Source of the DNA: Eremomyces bilateralis CBS 781.70
Taxonomy: Eukaryota; Ascomycota; Dothideomycetes; Eremomycetales; Eremomycetaceae
Assembly: GCF_010015585.1 (NCBI RefSeq)
Contig: NW_022985068.1
Coordinates: 1,433,406 to 1,497,405 of the forward strand
Length of the DNA: 64,000 bases
Direction of reading: 5' to 3'
Position 1 is the first letter of the stretch. Every line of letters begins with the position of its first letter. The notes beneath the pieces were generated by a model, which made no database searches, was not told the DNA's origin, and saw only the letters and a program-made list of their open reading frames with translations. Made by a program: the position numbers and the translations under genes. Positions 12,041 through 23,682 of the stretch are shown in pieces.

Positions 12041-13230
12041 CTACTGCAGCTTCGCCTTCAGGATATCCTTCAGCGTGACTGCATCGGCCGCGAACTTAGA
12101 GATACCTTCCCGCAACTTCTCCACCGCCATCTGCTCATCGTTGAAGTCGAATCGGAAGGTGGGCTCGTCGTTGATGTAGGTCCGCCTTGCGATGTCGAGC
12201 GACGTGGCCGCCGACCCATCGAGCTTCTTGGGGACGTCGTCGGTGCCGTTGTAGAGGTCCTCGAGGAGGTTGGGCTATTGCAGCAATGTCAGTTGGTCAC
12301 ATGTAAATTTTGGGGGTTGGGTTTGGAGCGTGGAGGGGACGTACGGAGATGGTCAGGTAGTCACAGCCAGCCAGCTCGGTGATCTCCCCCGTATTCCGGA
12401 ACGACGCGCCCATGACGATGGTCTTATACCCGAACTTCTTGTAGTAGTTGAAGATCGAGTGCACGCTCTTGACGCCCGGGTCCTCCTCCGGGGTGTAGTC
12501 CTTCTTCGTCGACGCCTTGAACCAGTCTAGAATGCGGCCAACGAACGGCGAGATGAGGGTGGCGCCCGCTTCCGCGCCCGCGATGGCTTGCACCAGCGAG
12601 AACATGAGGGTCAGGTTGACATTGATGTTGTGCTTCGATTCGAGGATCTCCGCGGCCTTGATGCCCTCCCAGGTGGAGGCGATCTTGATGAGGACGCGGC
12701 TTCGATCGATGCCCATCTCCTCGTACATCTACACGGTCACCAGTCAGTGCCAATCCCCACACCGAAAATCCCTCTCCTTTTCTAATAAAAAAATGGGTGG
12801 GGGGAAACGTACCTTGATGATATGCAGCGCCTTCTTCACTGACACCTCCGTGTCGAACGAGTACCGTGCATCCACCTCCGTCGACACCCGCCCGGGGATG
12901 ATCTTCAAGATCTCGCTGCCGAACTGCACCAGCAGGTTGTCGAGGGCGACGTCGACCTGCTCGTCGACCGAGCCCGGGTGCTTCTTGCCGTAGGCGACCG
13001 CCGCGTCGATGAGCTTGGCATACTCGGGCTTCTTGGACGCCGCGAGGATCAGCGACGGGTTGGTGGTGGCGTCTTGTGGCTTATATTTGGCGATGGTGTT
13101 GAAGTCGCCAGAGTCACACACGACGGTCTGGGTGGGTTAGTATGAGACGAGATGGGCGGGGCGGAGCGGATGGGGATGGATGTAAACTTACAGTGCCGGT
13201 GGCCTTCAATTGATCTAGAGAGTTCGTCAT
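12041..13230 (-). CDS. tal1: Transaldolase
   Basis: Pentose phosphate pathway enzyme that moves a dihydroxyacetone unit between sedoheptulose-7-phosphate and glyceraldehyde-3-phosphate; cytosolic. Four exons: 13230-13192, 13127-12813, 12728-12345 and 12274-12041. They join to 323 residues, the family's usual length. Visible motifs are the N-terminal [10 protein letters not shown] signature (strand beta1), [11 protein letters not shown], and the Schiff-base lysine in [12 protein letters not shown] (about Lys133). MGASFRN and the C-terminal KLREGISKF segment are also typical. All introns have GT..AG ends. Nothing unusual in the protein. Confidence 0.96.
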
Positions 13231-14412
13231 GATGGCTGGCTGCTGTGACTGATCTCAAACTTCAGTTGCAAATAACACTAGGAAGCAGGATGGAATTGGA
13301 TTGGGAGCAAGTTCAGGAAGATTTGGTATGTTGAGAAGGGGAAATTGTTGGGAGCAGGTTGGGGGGAGAAATGGGATATAGGCGGGGGATGCGGGACCCT
13401 GGAAGCTTGACGTTCCCACTGCGTGGTGTGTTGTCGTCACTTGAGGCGAAAAAGGGTCGACCGTGGTGGTGGGGTGGGAGCCAATTCAATCATGGCTCTG
13501 GCTCTGGCGGGGGATAAAGCAATCCTAACCGCCACGACCTGATAACCATGATCTCGCAGCGCGGAAATGTGAAATCATTCGGCCACTCTTCCTTGCTTTT
13601 CCGCCTGTTCAGTCAGCATCACCAATCGTTCTGGGCGACACCTCGAACAAACTTCCTTGATATCTTCGACATGACTGAAAGGATAAGTTTGAGCACTGCA
13701 GCTCTTCGCTGAAGCCATCACCATCTCATCATCAATTCATTTTCACCGTAATCAATAATCATCCAAGTCCCGCTATCCTCAGTAGTCCGACCCAAATATC
13801 CCGCTTGGCATTTAATAAGTTCGCTGCTGTTTTGCCGGCGGGCTATTTTAACCCCAAGGGAATTTCCTATCCCCTTGTTTATTTTGTTAACGTGACCCTC
13901 TAACAGTCCAAATATCCCGCATCAAATCTCATCTTCGCCGACCCCCACCATAAAGAAGCCTAAAAAGCCGCCCTCTTCACCAAATGGTCCCGCGTCTGCA
14001 TTGAGGCCATCGGCACGGTGTAGTTTGTAAGGATGGAGAGGTGATGAGGGGGATTCATCCTTAAAAGTAGCCGTCGTATAGCGTAGACTGAGGATTTCTG
14101 AGCATTGGTTTAGTTTCAAAGAGGAGTAAAGGGATGGCTATGAGCTGTATGGCGAAATGTAGTATTAATGAAAATCAAGAAATGACGACAATCACAAAAT
14201 CGTCTGACGGTCTGGCTCCGAGGTTGCATAGCGTTTCTGCCTCCAATTACAAAGACAAATCCAAGCTTGATACTTCCACCATCTCCATGGCCATTACACG
14301 CATAAATAGCATCAATGGAAAATTTCCTGATGAGAGATATTCAGTTTCTGTCCCATCCCGGTCACACCTTCCTTAAATTTCCAAAAATGAAATCCCTTCC
14401 ATCAATCAGCAC
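13231..14412. other. Intergenic region
   Basis: Transaldolase promoter on the left side, then about 1 kb without a supported gene. The sequence becomes AT-richer from 13700. The motif CAAATATCCCGC occurs near 13790-13802 and again near 13908-13920, a short dispersed duplication. Confidence 0.4.
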
Positions 14413-14500
14413 GGTTGTGTAGTGTAGCGGTTATCACTTCGGATTCTGACCTTTCAGAATTGCTCCTTCCGGAAACCCAGGTTCGATTCCTGGCACGACC
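14413..14500 (+). tRNA. tRNA-Gln (anticodon CUG) with a 17-nt intron
   Basis: The cloverleaf can be drawn by eye: acceptor arm GGTTGTG/CACGACC (one T-G pair), D arm GTG..CAC around the TAGCGGTTAT loop, anticodon stem TCGGA/TCCGG with loop TTCTGA-T, variable loop AAAC, and T arm CCAGG/CCTGG around TTCGATT. Anticodon CTG is at 14446-14448, reading CAG codons. The intron is most simply 14450-14466, one base after the anticodon, the canonical nuclear tRNA intron position. A-box and B-box (GGTTCGATTCC) promoters are internal. Confidence 0.93.
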
Positions 14501-14504
14501 TCTC

Positions 14505-14518
14505 TTTTTTGTCTTTTT
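14505..14518 (+). terminator. RNA polymerase III terminator of tRNA-Gln
   Basis: Two runs of six T, four bases after the mature 3' end of the tRNA, on the same strand. This is the standard polymerase III stop signal. Confidence 0.85.
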
Positions 14519-15100
14519 TGCTCACATCTATGAGATGGAGATTCGAGAGTGGATTAGATTTCACTTGGTTTGGGTGTGATCTGAGCTGGTTTCGTGGCGT
14601 TGTGGTGGACGTTGTTGTGGTGGTGGTTGCTCTTTTTGTGCTTATCACGTGCCTGCAATACACCATGATCTTGAACTTTTTGGCAATTCACATTTTTGTC
14701 TTGTCTCAATACGTCCGATTTTACATAGGCAGTTCTGCCGTCTACGAGAGCAAATGCTCCAGACTAAAGCTTATTGCAAAACAACCGAGTCATCAATAAT
14801 GCCTGCAAAAGTAGGTCACTTTTGCAGTGAATGGTTCCCAGATCGAAGATTCAAGTCCCGAAGAGAGATGTTTTGCATGTCTGACATTGCTACTACCGAA
14901 TAAGATGGACGGGTATGGGGTATCTAGCCACGCCTAAGATATAGCATATCTCAATCTGCAAACGGCAGTTCGCGTCCTTCATGCTCCATGATACTTCCTC
15001 GCATACCAGTAATGGATAAGATATGGGAAGAAAAACGGTACCGTAGGAAAATCACTCCCTCGGAACCCCTTCTCACTGCATCCTAACAGGATGGGCATTA

Positions 15101-15818
15101 TCACTTCCTAGTACTGAATATCAGCAGTGGAACGAATTCGGATGAAGCTGAAAGATGACTTACAAACACTTCCGGTCTCGTGTCCCCCGTAAGATGCGCT
15201 TCAAAGGCCGTTGCATGTGCCTTCAATTGCTTTTCATCCGTGTTCCTCATGTCCGCGCCCTGTAGCGCCTGCACCTCGTCACTCAGATGGACCACCAACA
15301 CGTCCGCCAGCTCCTCACAAAGCCTTTTCAAATCCCGCCCTTTCCTCCCCTTATACTCCTCCACCCCCACCTCCCTCGTATCCAAAATCCGCCGCGCATA
15401 CTCCCTTACCGTCTCCAACCGCGCGTGCATCGTGCGGTGCTGCCCCATCTCGTCCGCAAACGCATCGGGGTTCCCGACGATCGTCTGCAGGCCGGGGAAT
15501 AGGAACGTCTCTTCGCCGTCGTGGTGGTATATGACGGCTATGACCCAGGAGCGGACGAAGTGCATGAAGTCCCTCACGTCTGTGCTGGTGCCGCGGGTCG
15601 CGACAGGGGCGGCTTGGGTGACGATGACGTTGAGGCCGCGGAGGAGCATGCAGTGCACCTGGGTCATTTGGGTGGCGTACGGTATACCATGGACTCATGT
15701 TTCTAGAGATGATCAATTATGGACGACGGCGGTTCAGCATGGACTGGGGGCTCACGATGGATTGATCGGGGTTCTCGAGCAACGGGTAGGGCTCGTCTGC
15801 CCATGCTTTCGTAGTCAT
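15101..15818 (-). CDS. Hemerythrin-like (HHE) metal-binding domain protein
   Basis: Small four-helix-bundle protein expected to bind a di-iron centre. Exon 1 is 15818-15756 and exon 2 starts at 15658; GTGAGC..CAG is in phase and gives YPLLENPDQSI joined to VHCMLLRGLN. Ligand candidates are in order: HCMLLRG, YHHDGEETFLFP, GQHRTMHARL and VVHLSDEVQAL. The C-terminal end is uncertain. Read through, the frame stops at 15101, but a GTAAGT lies about 60 bases earlier (near 15164) and might lead to a shorter tail. Fungal HHE proteins are mostly uncharacterised; roles in iron or oxygen/nitric-oxide handling are inferences from the fold. It stands alone between a tRNA and a gene-poor stretch. Confidence 0.82.
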
Positions 15819-16452
15819 GGTAATTGGTACCGTTTAACTACAGTGGCAAATATTTAGATATAAGGTTATCGATAGACGGCTTGGCTTCCTATGTTGGCGC
15901 TGTGCAGCTGGTTTCATACTAGATGGCACAGGACAATATAAGAATGCATCTTGGCGTCGCCTGCTCGTGGGATTCAGCCTTTCGCTCGCCCTGTTCGGAA
16001 TTTCGGATACAGCCGCATGCTGATTACTTTCGGCGTTAAGAAAACCGTGCGCGAAGCCCATAGGCCATACGTTTTAAGTCATGAACGCCCATTCAGCTAC
16101 CCCGAACTCCAGCAGGGTTGTCAGTTGCATGTCAGCTGGAGTACATGGCTTGAGTGGTATATATTTGGCCCCCAAAGACCAGATATGAGCGATCTACGAT
16201 GTCACGATGTAGCTATAGCATGGTCTGACCAAAACCATACGCAGAGGTCGTATCGTGTTTACATACTACCAACCTCAGCTGAATACCGTTCGTAAATCGT
16301 AATCCATCACCAAACAGCAAAAGCGCGATTAATATCGTTTAGGTCGAGACCCTACGCGTCATTTAACATCGCCATTTAACATCGGTAGCGATGTTCTATC
16401 AAGGCAAGAAGTATAAGTGTCTCAGCGGCTACTTGTTTAACAGTACTGTTGA

Positions 16453-16520
16453 GATTGGAATATCTGCAAAGGCTCAATCTTCCACGATTGGAATTTCTTC
16501 AGAGGCTCAACATCTAGCAC
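16453..16520. repeat. Imperfect 33-bp tandem duplication
   Basis: Two adjacent copies beginning GATTGGAAT and containing GGCTCAA, at 16453-16485 and 16486-16520. They differ at several positions. No coding potential. Confidence 0.7.
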
Positions 16521-16694
16521 AATGGGAAGGAACTCCATAAAATTTAAAGGGGGAAAGATAAGACTAAGAACAATGCAAGCTGTAATTAGCTGTTGTTCTC
16601 AGAATGACAGTCCAATATCTGTAGAATAGTTGCGTAAAGAAAGAGGAAATAAGTTAACTACAACAAAGTCCTGCTTTATATATCCGCCTTCCCT

Positions 16695-16748
16695 AGATAA
16701 GCACCTCACGTAAGATAAGCACCTCACGTAAGATAAACATCTCATGTA
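16695..16748. repeat. 18-bp tandem repeat, three copies
   Basis: AGATAAGCACCTCACGTA occurs twice without change (16695-16712, 16713-16730). A third copy (16731-16748) differs only by C-to-T and G-to-A changes, which would fit RIP-type or deamination mutation. Confidence 0.85.
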
Positions 16749-17343
16749 TGATATTTATCCGCGCCCCTGGTTCGTTAGCTGAAGCTTACCCATCCTCGGT
16801 TTTGAAGACGCTCCCTATAAGGATCAACCTGAACAGGATTTTGAGACATCAAAGTCTACATAGGATGGAAACAAGACAATGGCTCTACAGCCGTATGTCT
16901 AACGGTACTGTTCTTGCATCTCATCAATCTTTCCTCAAGTCTGAAACCTCAAAGGCATCAAGTCTAAAAATTCTATGTTCTTCCCCTTTATAATGGCTTA
17001 AAATCTTGTATCATTGCTCCTGTATCCCTGATTTGTCGCTTTGTCGCGCAGCGACACTTCGGCACTAGCATATTGACGCCTAATTATCTCAGATGTCCAG
17101 ATGTAACCTCCCTGATCCTTCGTTACAGGGGATGCGGTCAGCTCACCTGCATTGAGCTTGACCTCACAGGTTATTTATTTCACGACGGAAGTATATATTG
17201 CATGATTTAATCCTGATAATACATGTGTGACTCCCGTTCTCCATCTTTCCTTACTACATCATATTATAGGCGGAATACTTCACAGTGCTTCCAATTGACA
17301 TTTTGACTCGAATCGATCGAAGTCTCCTTCTTACCTTGGTATC

Positions 17344-18168
17344 ATGGCGACTAAAGAGGCAGAACCCTTCCAACCCGTCGCCCTGGATTCCCGGTTCGAA
17401 ATCCGTCGACTCGAGTCATCACAGCATAGAGACTGGGCAAAAGCAATCTTGCTTCACACCAACATCTTCCACTCCCCAGTCTGGTCAATCATCTACCCCG
17501 ACAAACAGTTTGACAAAATATCTCAAGGTTGGGAGGCCATGAAGTATCTCGTAGATCTTCAAATCGACTCCGGCTGGTCGTTCGGCGTGTTCGACAGGGA
17601 ATACAAGTTCAAACGCCCCGAGTCGGCCGCCACGGGAGGCAAACTCTACTGGGATCTCACGAACGCGGGTGCCTCCGCGGCGGACCTCCTGGAGCAGATG
17701 GACTTCCCGCTGGTCTCCATTGCCCTAAGCTACGACGGAATCAATCCGCCCGAGCCAGCGAAATTGGGGCCCCTGATCGGGCTCATCCCGGCCTTCGGAA
17801 CGCTGTACATGGAGCTAGCCGCGCGCGATTCGCGGGACCCAACCTCGTGGAAGGCGAGGAAGGCGGGGGAGGTGCTCATGCGGAATGGGACTAGTACGCG
17901 GGCGGATTATGAGGGAAATGGAGTGATGAAGAAGGCGGCTTGGTGGCTGATGAGGGAGGCGGCGAGGAAGGGGTTTACGGCGATCCAGATTGAATGTGTC
18001 CATGATGCGGTTACTCATGTGTGGTCGCATCCTCCGGAGCCTTTCAAGGCGGACGTCGTGGCGAGTTTCGATTCGAAAACTCTGGAATATGAAGATGCCG
18101 ATGGGAATAAGACGAAACCATTTTACCCGGCAAAACAGGTTGTTTCAGCAATCTATGTTAGATTATAA
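17344..18168 (+). CDS. Hypothetical fungal protein, possibly GNAT-fold
   Basis: Intron-free gene of 274 residues with natural composition throughout. The opening stretch (FEIRRLESSQHRDWAKAIL, about 18-36) and the later pattern of alternating strands and helices resemble fungal proteins annotated as acyl-CoA N-acyltransferase-like. I see no clear acetyl-CoA-binding Q/RxxGxG/A motif, so the enzyme role is not shown. There is no signal peptide or membrane segment. The start is the ATG in a good context at 17344. It lies tail to tail with the glucosyltransferase gene, with 93 bp between stops. Confidence 0.75.
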   Translation: MATKEAEPFQPVALDSRFEIRRLESSQHRDWAKAILLHTNIFHSPVWSIIYPDKQFDKISQGWEAMKYLVDLQIDSGWSFGVFDREYKFKRPESAATGGKLYWDLTNAGASAADLLEQMDFPLVSIALSYDGINPPEPAKLGPLIGLIPAFGTLYMELAARDSRDPTSWKARKAGEVLMRNGTSTRADYEGNGVMKKAAWWLMREAARKGFTAIQIECVHDAVTHVWSHPPEPFKADVVASFDSKTLEYEDADGNKTKPFYPAKQVVSAIYVRL

Positions 18169-18261
18169 ACGGAGATCAATCATTGGAAAGTCTATATTGG
18201 AGTATGGCGCCGGAGCACACTGATATGACTGGACTATGTAGTTTTCCTAGTATCATTAGCG

Positions 18262-21200
18262 CTAAATGGCAAGGGGATGGGCCGTTTTCATCTCGGAACC
18301 GTCCTTTCGTTCTTCTCGACTTTCGTTCTTTTCGACTTGCTTCCGTTTCGGAAGAAATGGAAATCGCCGTTTCTTCTTCGTCAATTCCAGCCATCGTTCA
18401 ACTGCTCGAGCTCTTTCTTCTTCAGGCGCCCGTTCCAACTCGTCCGCCCCTTGAGCCATCCGGGCCAGCGCAACCTGCTCTTTCGCTCGCAAGCCCCCCA
18501 TGGATTGCATGTCTTTGACCATTCCTCGGTAGGGCAAACTAACGGTATTGATCATGGCTGGACAGATTAGTATGCTAAAAAATTAAACACGCGGAGGGAA
18601 AGTCGGCTCACCAGCTGTGGGCTTGAACGCTAGCCCTCCCACCCCATGAGCAAAACCTTTCACGAAACCCACGCCCCCTTCCTCCATCGCGCCTTTGACG
18701 GGGAGCGCAACGAGACCATACATACTGTCAAATACTGCCAGCCCCAAGCCCTACTCAACATCAGCGGAATTCTTTGTTAGATGTCAACTACCTACCTTCC
18801 CCGCTGCACCGATTCCACTGAAGGTACCTGTAACCCGCTCGTGAGGCCGCGCCGATTTATCTCCGTACAGCAACGGCAAGTTATGAAACCCACGGCCGGT
18901 TTGTAGGAGGATCTCGAAACTGGTGGCTACTCCACTTACCAAAACCCTTCCCACGCCTTTGGCCATCCCGGCACTGGCCCCGTTCAGCACGGCTCCTGCG
19001 TAGGCTGCCCCGGTGGAAAGGGACGCCTTGGATGATGACGTCGCACTGGTAGCGGACGTCTGCACCGATGAGATTTGTTGGGCTTCCCCACCCCAAAGGC
19101 TGCCGGATTGCTCCGTGGCTGGTGTCGAGCTCGCGCTCGCGCTCGCGCTCGCGGTTTCGGTGGTCTCCACCATGGATTGAAGGGCCTTGAAATCCTCTTC
19201 CGTGATTTCTCGAAACACCGATGATGATGATGAATTGCTCGAGGCTGGCCGAATCTCCGACCCTTGCAGTTCAGATGGCTGAGCGTACGACCCTTCCAAT
19301 TCGAATGGCCCTTGAAAGTCGTGTGGTGACTCTAATTCGGAATATCCGGGTGGTGGCAAGCTCCCCAACGAGCTGGTATCTCCAAATGTTGAATTCCGGC
19401 TCAGCGGAGGCCCTGTTATGCTAATATGTGGTAGGGGTGCAGTGTAAGACCTGGGTGGCCCTTGGGCGGCCTTTTCGTCCGACCCAGGCCCTGTAAGTGC
19501 GTGCCCAGCTGGGAGTGTCGCTGCGGCTTCGGCTTCGTTTTGACGTCGCTGGGTTTTCACCGCTTTGTATATCGACTTCGGGGTATCCATAAACACACCT
19601 TTACCCGTATCTGCGACTACGTCAAGTGATGCTGCTAATGCGCCTGATATCGGCTCCGTGGGGTACCATTCCGTGTCATAGATACGATGACGGAGACTAC
19701 TGTAATTAGCTTAGCCCGGTTCGTGAGGAATTTCAACTTACAGCTTTAGGTCCGAGGCTTTGATCAATTGCTTCGAAAGGAGCAGTGATGCCGCGAAAGC
19801 ACTCAATCTCCATCTCTTTCTCTTATGCTTCCACGCTGCCGTTCTTTCTGGAATCAGCACGCATCGCATCTCGTCGGCCCCAAGCATCTCGTGAAAGCTC
19901 GCTGCGCCCATTTTGGTCCCGTCTTCTCGATCAATTGACTCCTTGAGTTCACGGGCTCGCTCTTGTACGCTGGGTTGGAGCGCGAATAGAATCGCCTCGG
20001 AGAGATTCTCCGCCGTCAATTGGGATTTGGGAATCGGCTTCGGTCCCGCACCCGCTTTCGCAATCCGATTGCCCCAGAATGGTTGATCTCCGAAGAATGG
20101 AACGATCACCGTCGGCGTCCCGCACGCGATTCCTGCTGCCGTGGTCCCAGCGCCGCCATGATGCACAACGCATGATACTCGAGGGAATAGCCAGTCGTGG
20201 GGCACATTATCAATTAGCATGACACCATCTGGAAGAGAATCGGCTCCGATACCACCCCAGCCTTTGTTGACTAACGCCCGCTGGCCGGACATGATCGCTG
20301 CTCGAAATATCAACTTCGTTAGTGCATCTGGGTCATCGACAACAATGGATCCAAAACCAATATACACCGGACGTGGCCCCGCGGCGAGGAAGAGTTCCAG
20401 TTCCCGATTTGGGGTGAACGACGAGGCTTGCGGCAAGAAATAGAAACCTGCTACTTGTAGATGGCTTTTCCAATCGTTAGGTTTCGGAATGAGGGATGGA
20501 GACCTGTAACTATTAGCGAGATTCCATGATAGGCGTCGAGTTAACGTTCCAGCAATACGTATGCGGTACGCGCAGGGCACCCAAAATTCGAGGGCCGAAT
20601 GCCAGATGGATGGGCGAGAGGTTCAACAACTTCCGCCGAAACTTGTTGATGACATCCCCCAAGCCCTGCCAGACGAGGGTCTCAACTAGGGGGTAGGATA
20701 AAAGATTGACAATCCCAAGCTCGGTACTGTTCGTGGATTGGATGTTGGCCAACGGATGAGGAAATGCCGTTGTCGAGGACCACGGCATCCTATCACTGTC
20801 AGCACTTCATCTTTTACGTCTTGGGATGCCTTACGTGAACATGATATGGAGGGGGATATTGAGTTTTTCGGCGCAGTGGATATGGCCAAAGCTGGGAGGG
20901 TTTGCAATGATGCAATCCGCCACAAATGGTCGGTTTGAAGTGCACAGGTCGTCATCTGCGACAAAACAGGACTTCCAACACCCTTCAAGCATCTCGTAGG
21001 TGTCACGGCGGCGTTCTCTGACTTCAGCACTGAATAGAGCATCAATGTTAGGGAGCAGTCCGGGATGCTTGACCATGAATGCCATTAGCTTAGCAGGATC
21101 CCCGCCGATGCTGAAGAATTCGAGGCCATTCTCTTCCACGAACTTTTTGAAGACCGCGTGCGTCGCAATTCGTACCCGGTGATTCCATTGCTCTTTCAAC

Positions 21201-21609
21201 ACCTTCCCAAGTGCCACGAAGGGCTGCACATCTCCCCTCGAACCGACCACCTGTATGACCACATTCAGAGACGGCGGCCTCTTGTGCGGGTGATCGGGAA
21301 TCAGGCTTGGCGGAATCCACGCTCTCTCTGGAGCTGGTGTCTGAATGCGATATTGGTCCTGGACATCGCTTTGCAAGTCGGCCAAGAGGATACTTGAACG
21401 CGAGAAACGCCGTTTCAGGTTGACGTTGATGTTGATTCGTCCATCCTCTTCAGGACAGTATTAGCACTTCGACGAAGATACGATGTTGTTCCGGACTAAC
21501 CGTTCACGCTTGCGCGTGTGTCGATACCTCCACCTTCGGCGTGAACCTCGCCAGTGGGAAGAGACTCGTCCGCGAGGGTGTCCTGATCCGGATCCTTCGA
21601 ATTCTCCAT
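18262..21609 (-). CDS. UDP-glucose:sterol glucosyltransferase-like protein (GT1/GT28) with C-terminal extension
   Basis: Seven exons by hand: 21609-21501, 21447-20835, 20789 to about 20559/20550, 20503-19742, 19699-18796, 18750-18612 and 18557-18262, giving about 1020 residues. The GT-B N-domain has VVGSRGDVQPFVALGKVL. The C-domain has the nucleotide-sugar signature HHGGAGTTAAGI..PFFGDQPFWG. Family members add glucose to ergosterol or related lipids. It lacks the N-terminal GRAM/PH part of ATG26. Instead it has a 400-residue tail: a Ser/Pro-rich segment with an Ala-Ser run (GCTCGC microsatellite at 19130-19155), and then a glycine-rich amphipathic block (GFVKGFAHGVGGLAFKPTAG) reminiscent of VPS13/ATG2 C-terminal regions. 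The exon 3 donor is unusual (see findings). Confidence 0.88.
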
Positions 21610-22376
21610 TGCACGTCGTCCGTGTCAGCTCCTATCCAGTTTTATTCCAGAGGAGACAAAGACGCGATTCCCCAGAGAGTTGCGTAGTCAACAAATATTT
21701 CAGAACCATAAACGTGATGTAATGCACCTATGCAATCAATCAATACGCGCAGTATTTAGACTTGGGGGAGTTAGTACGTGGAGAGCATGGCTTTGGAGCC
21801 ATTTGCTATCTTCAAGGTAGCAACTTTAATGGATTGACATGGCGATCAACGTTACCAGTTTGGATATCATGAACTTGCTATTCAATAGGAAATCTATGAA
21901 ATCTTCAGCTCCCTCCTGCTGTCCTGCATTAGAATCAATGTGGCGTGCAGATGGGGGCCGAATATCTGAACAGGCATGTAAGCCAAGCTCTCAAGGTATT
22001 CCCTTTTAAGCTGGCGCGGTTATATACGATTGGTTAGTTAATAGGATATCAGTATTGACCCTTGTTAAACCGTCCAAGGCTACATAGTAAGTGAGAGGCG
22101 AGAACGTGAAGCACGATTCGACTTTGGTGAAGACCGGACGAAATTTCAAGGCCGTAATATGGGACATTGGTTAACCTGAACCCTGGGACCCAGCGTACGC
22201 GTAAATGGAGTTATATTGTCAATCGTCCTACCTAATTCAAAGGCAGGATAAAAAGTAATGCATTGTCTTCATTGAGACAAATTTGAGTGAAGAAAAGATA
22301 GAATTAAGAGGTCTGAGAACTATATCCCCTGGAGATCGAACTCATAATTTACCTTCCCCTTACATTCCCTCTAGAA
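21610..22376. other. Intergenic region
   Basis: Promoter side of the glucosyltransferase gene and 3' side of the FAD monooxygenase gene. AT-rich, no gene seen. Confidence 0.4.
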
Positions 22377-23682
22377 CTAGACCTTCAAGTCCACCTCTAA
22401 AACATCATAAGCGAACTTTCCCTCCATCGACGAACTCATCCACCACATAAACCCGGCCGTGAACCAATCCCGAATCACGGTGAAGAACCAGCCTAGGTCT
22501 TTGTTCGTCTCCCACCGCATGTCCGCTTCCTTGAACGCAGCATCGATCCTTGGTCGCCGGAGCTTTTCGAAGACGTCAAAGACATGCTCGAGGTTCTTTG
22601 GTCCATGATGTCGTAAAATCCTCGAGAAGAGAACCGCATCCTCGAGGCAGAGACCGACACTTTCTCCCATTGGAGGCATCTGGATTTGTTAGTTTGGTAT
22701 GGGTTAGAAAAGGGAGTTGACTTACTGCATGTGCTGCATCTCCCATCAATAGGATCCTTCCCGACACCCACTTCCCACCAGCCGGCAACTTATACACGGG
22801 ATACAAAAAGAAGGATTCAACCTGCTCTATCACCTCGCCAATGCATGGGACGGAACCATCTCGAAACAGCGACTGCACCCTATTCCGCACTGCTTCCTGA
22901 TCTTCCGACGCGAGCTTCCACCCTTCTTTGCTCACCACATCATCGGTCTCCATGACCGCAGCCGCGTACATCCTGCCCCTGTCTCTCGTGCAATAAGAGG
23001 TGAGCAGCGACCCTCGTCGACCTTGGAACATGCCTGTAGATTCGAACGGGATTTCACTCTTGAGACACGACGCGTCGGAGAACCCGTAGGCGGTGGCGAT
23101 CCCGGAGTATACGGGTTTCCGATCCGGGTCCACGAATTTCATCCGCACCGCCGAATGAATCCCGTCGCACCCGACGACCAGATCGCCGAACACCTCCTCG
23201 CCACCGGAGAAGACTGCCCTGATCGACGAACCCTCCTCGCCCGGCTGCTCGATCGACTCGAGCTCCATCCCCCACCGCACGCGTCCCCCCTCCTCCAAAA
23301 ACTTCTTCCGCATCACGTCCACCAACGTGGACCGCATCACGCGCAGCGCTCGATATTTAAACTTCTCCGGCTTATCGAAGTCCATTTCCCCGAGTTTCGC
23401 CCCGGTGCGGTGGGAGAAGATCTCCAGCCGGGGGACATCGCATGCTTCATTGACCACCGTGTCGAGGATGCCGAGATACTCTAAGAGGCGTAGGGCATTG
23501 GGCATTAGGTGAATGGCACCGCCGAGGGTGGATATAGAGGGGGTGAGGGTAGGGTCGGAGCGGAGCTCGTAGATCGTGACGGTGATGGTGAAGGTGGGGT
23601 CGGTTTGATTGAGGCGCATGAGGGAGAGGGCTAACCCCAATCCCGTGATACCACCACCGATGATAATGACGTTCAGCGGCAT
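22377..23682 (-). CDS. FAD-dependent monooxygenase (salicylate hydroxylase-like)
   Basis: Two exons, 23682-22726 and 22679-22377, in phase, 419 residues. It shows the FAD-binding Rossmann start NVIIIGGGITGLGLALSL (GxGxxG near 9-14), the DG motif VVGCDGIHSAVR near residue 173, and the second FAD motif GDAAHA (about 314-319), which the intron splits from MPPMGES. This is the class A flavoprotein hydroxylase family: NAD(P)H and oxygen are used to hydroxylate aromatic or other substrates. The substrate cannot be read from sequence. A Trp-rich C-terminus (WFTAGFMWW) could be membrane-associated. The promoter carries a TATTTATA-like box near 23826 and a CCAAT near 23886. No biosynthetic backbone gene is nearby. 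Confidence 0.9.

Larger units (their letters stand above)
15819..17343. other. Gene-poor stretch with small tandem repeats
   Basis: No gene seen in 1.5 kb. It has two tandem repeat arrays (16453-16520 and 16695-16748, listed separately) and a 12-bp direct duplication near 16359-16384. From about 16300 it is AT-rich, unlike the coding DNA around it, and may be decayed mobile DNA. Confidence 0.45.

Noticed and set aside
19130-19155. GCTCGC microsatellite as a regulatory repeat
   Set aside because: It lies in the coding exon of the glucosyltransferase gene and simply codes for an Ala-Ser run.
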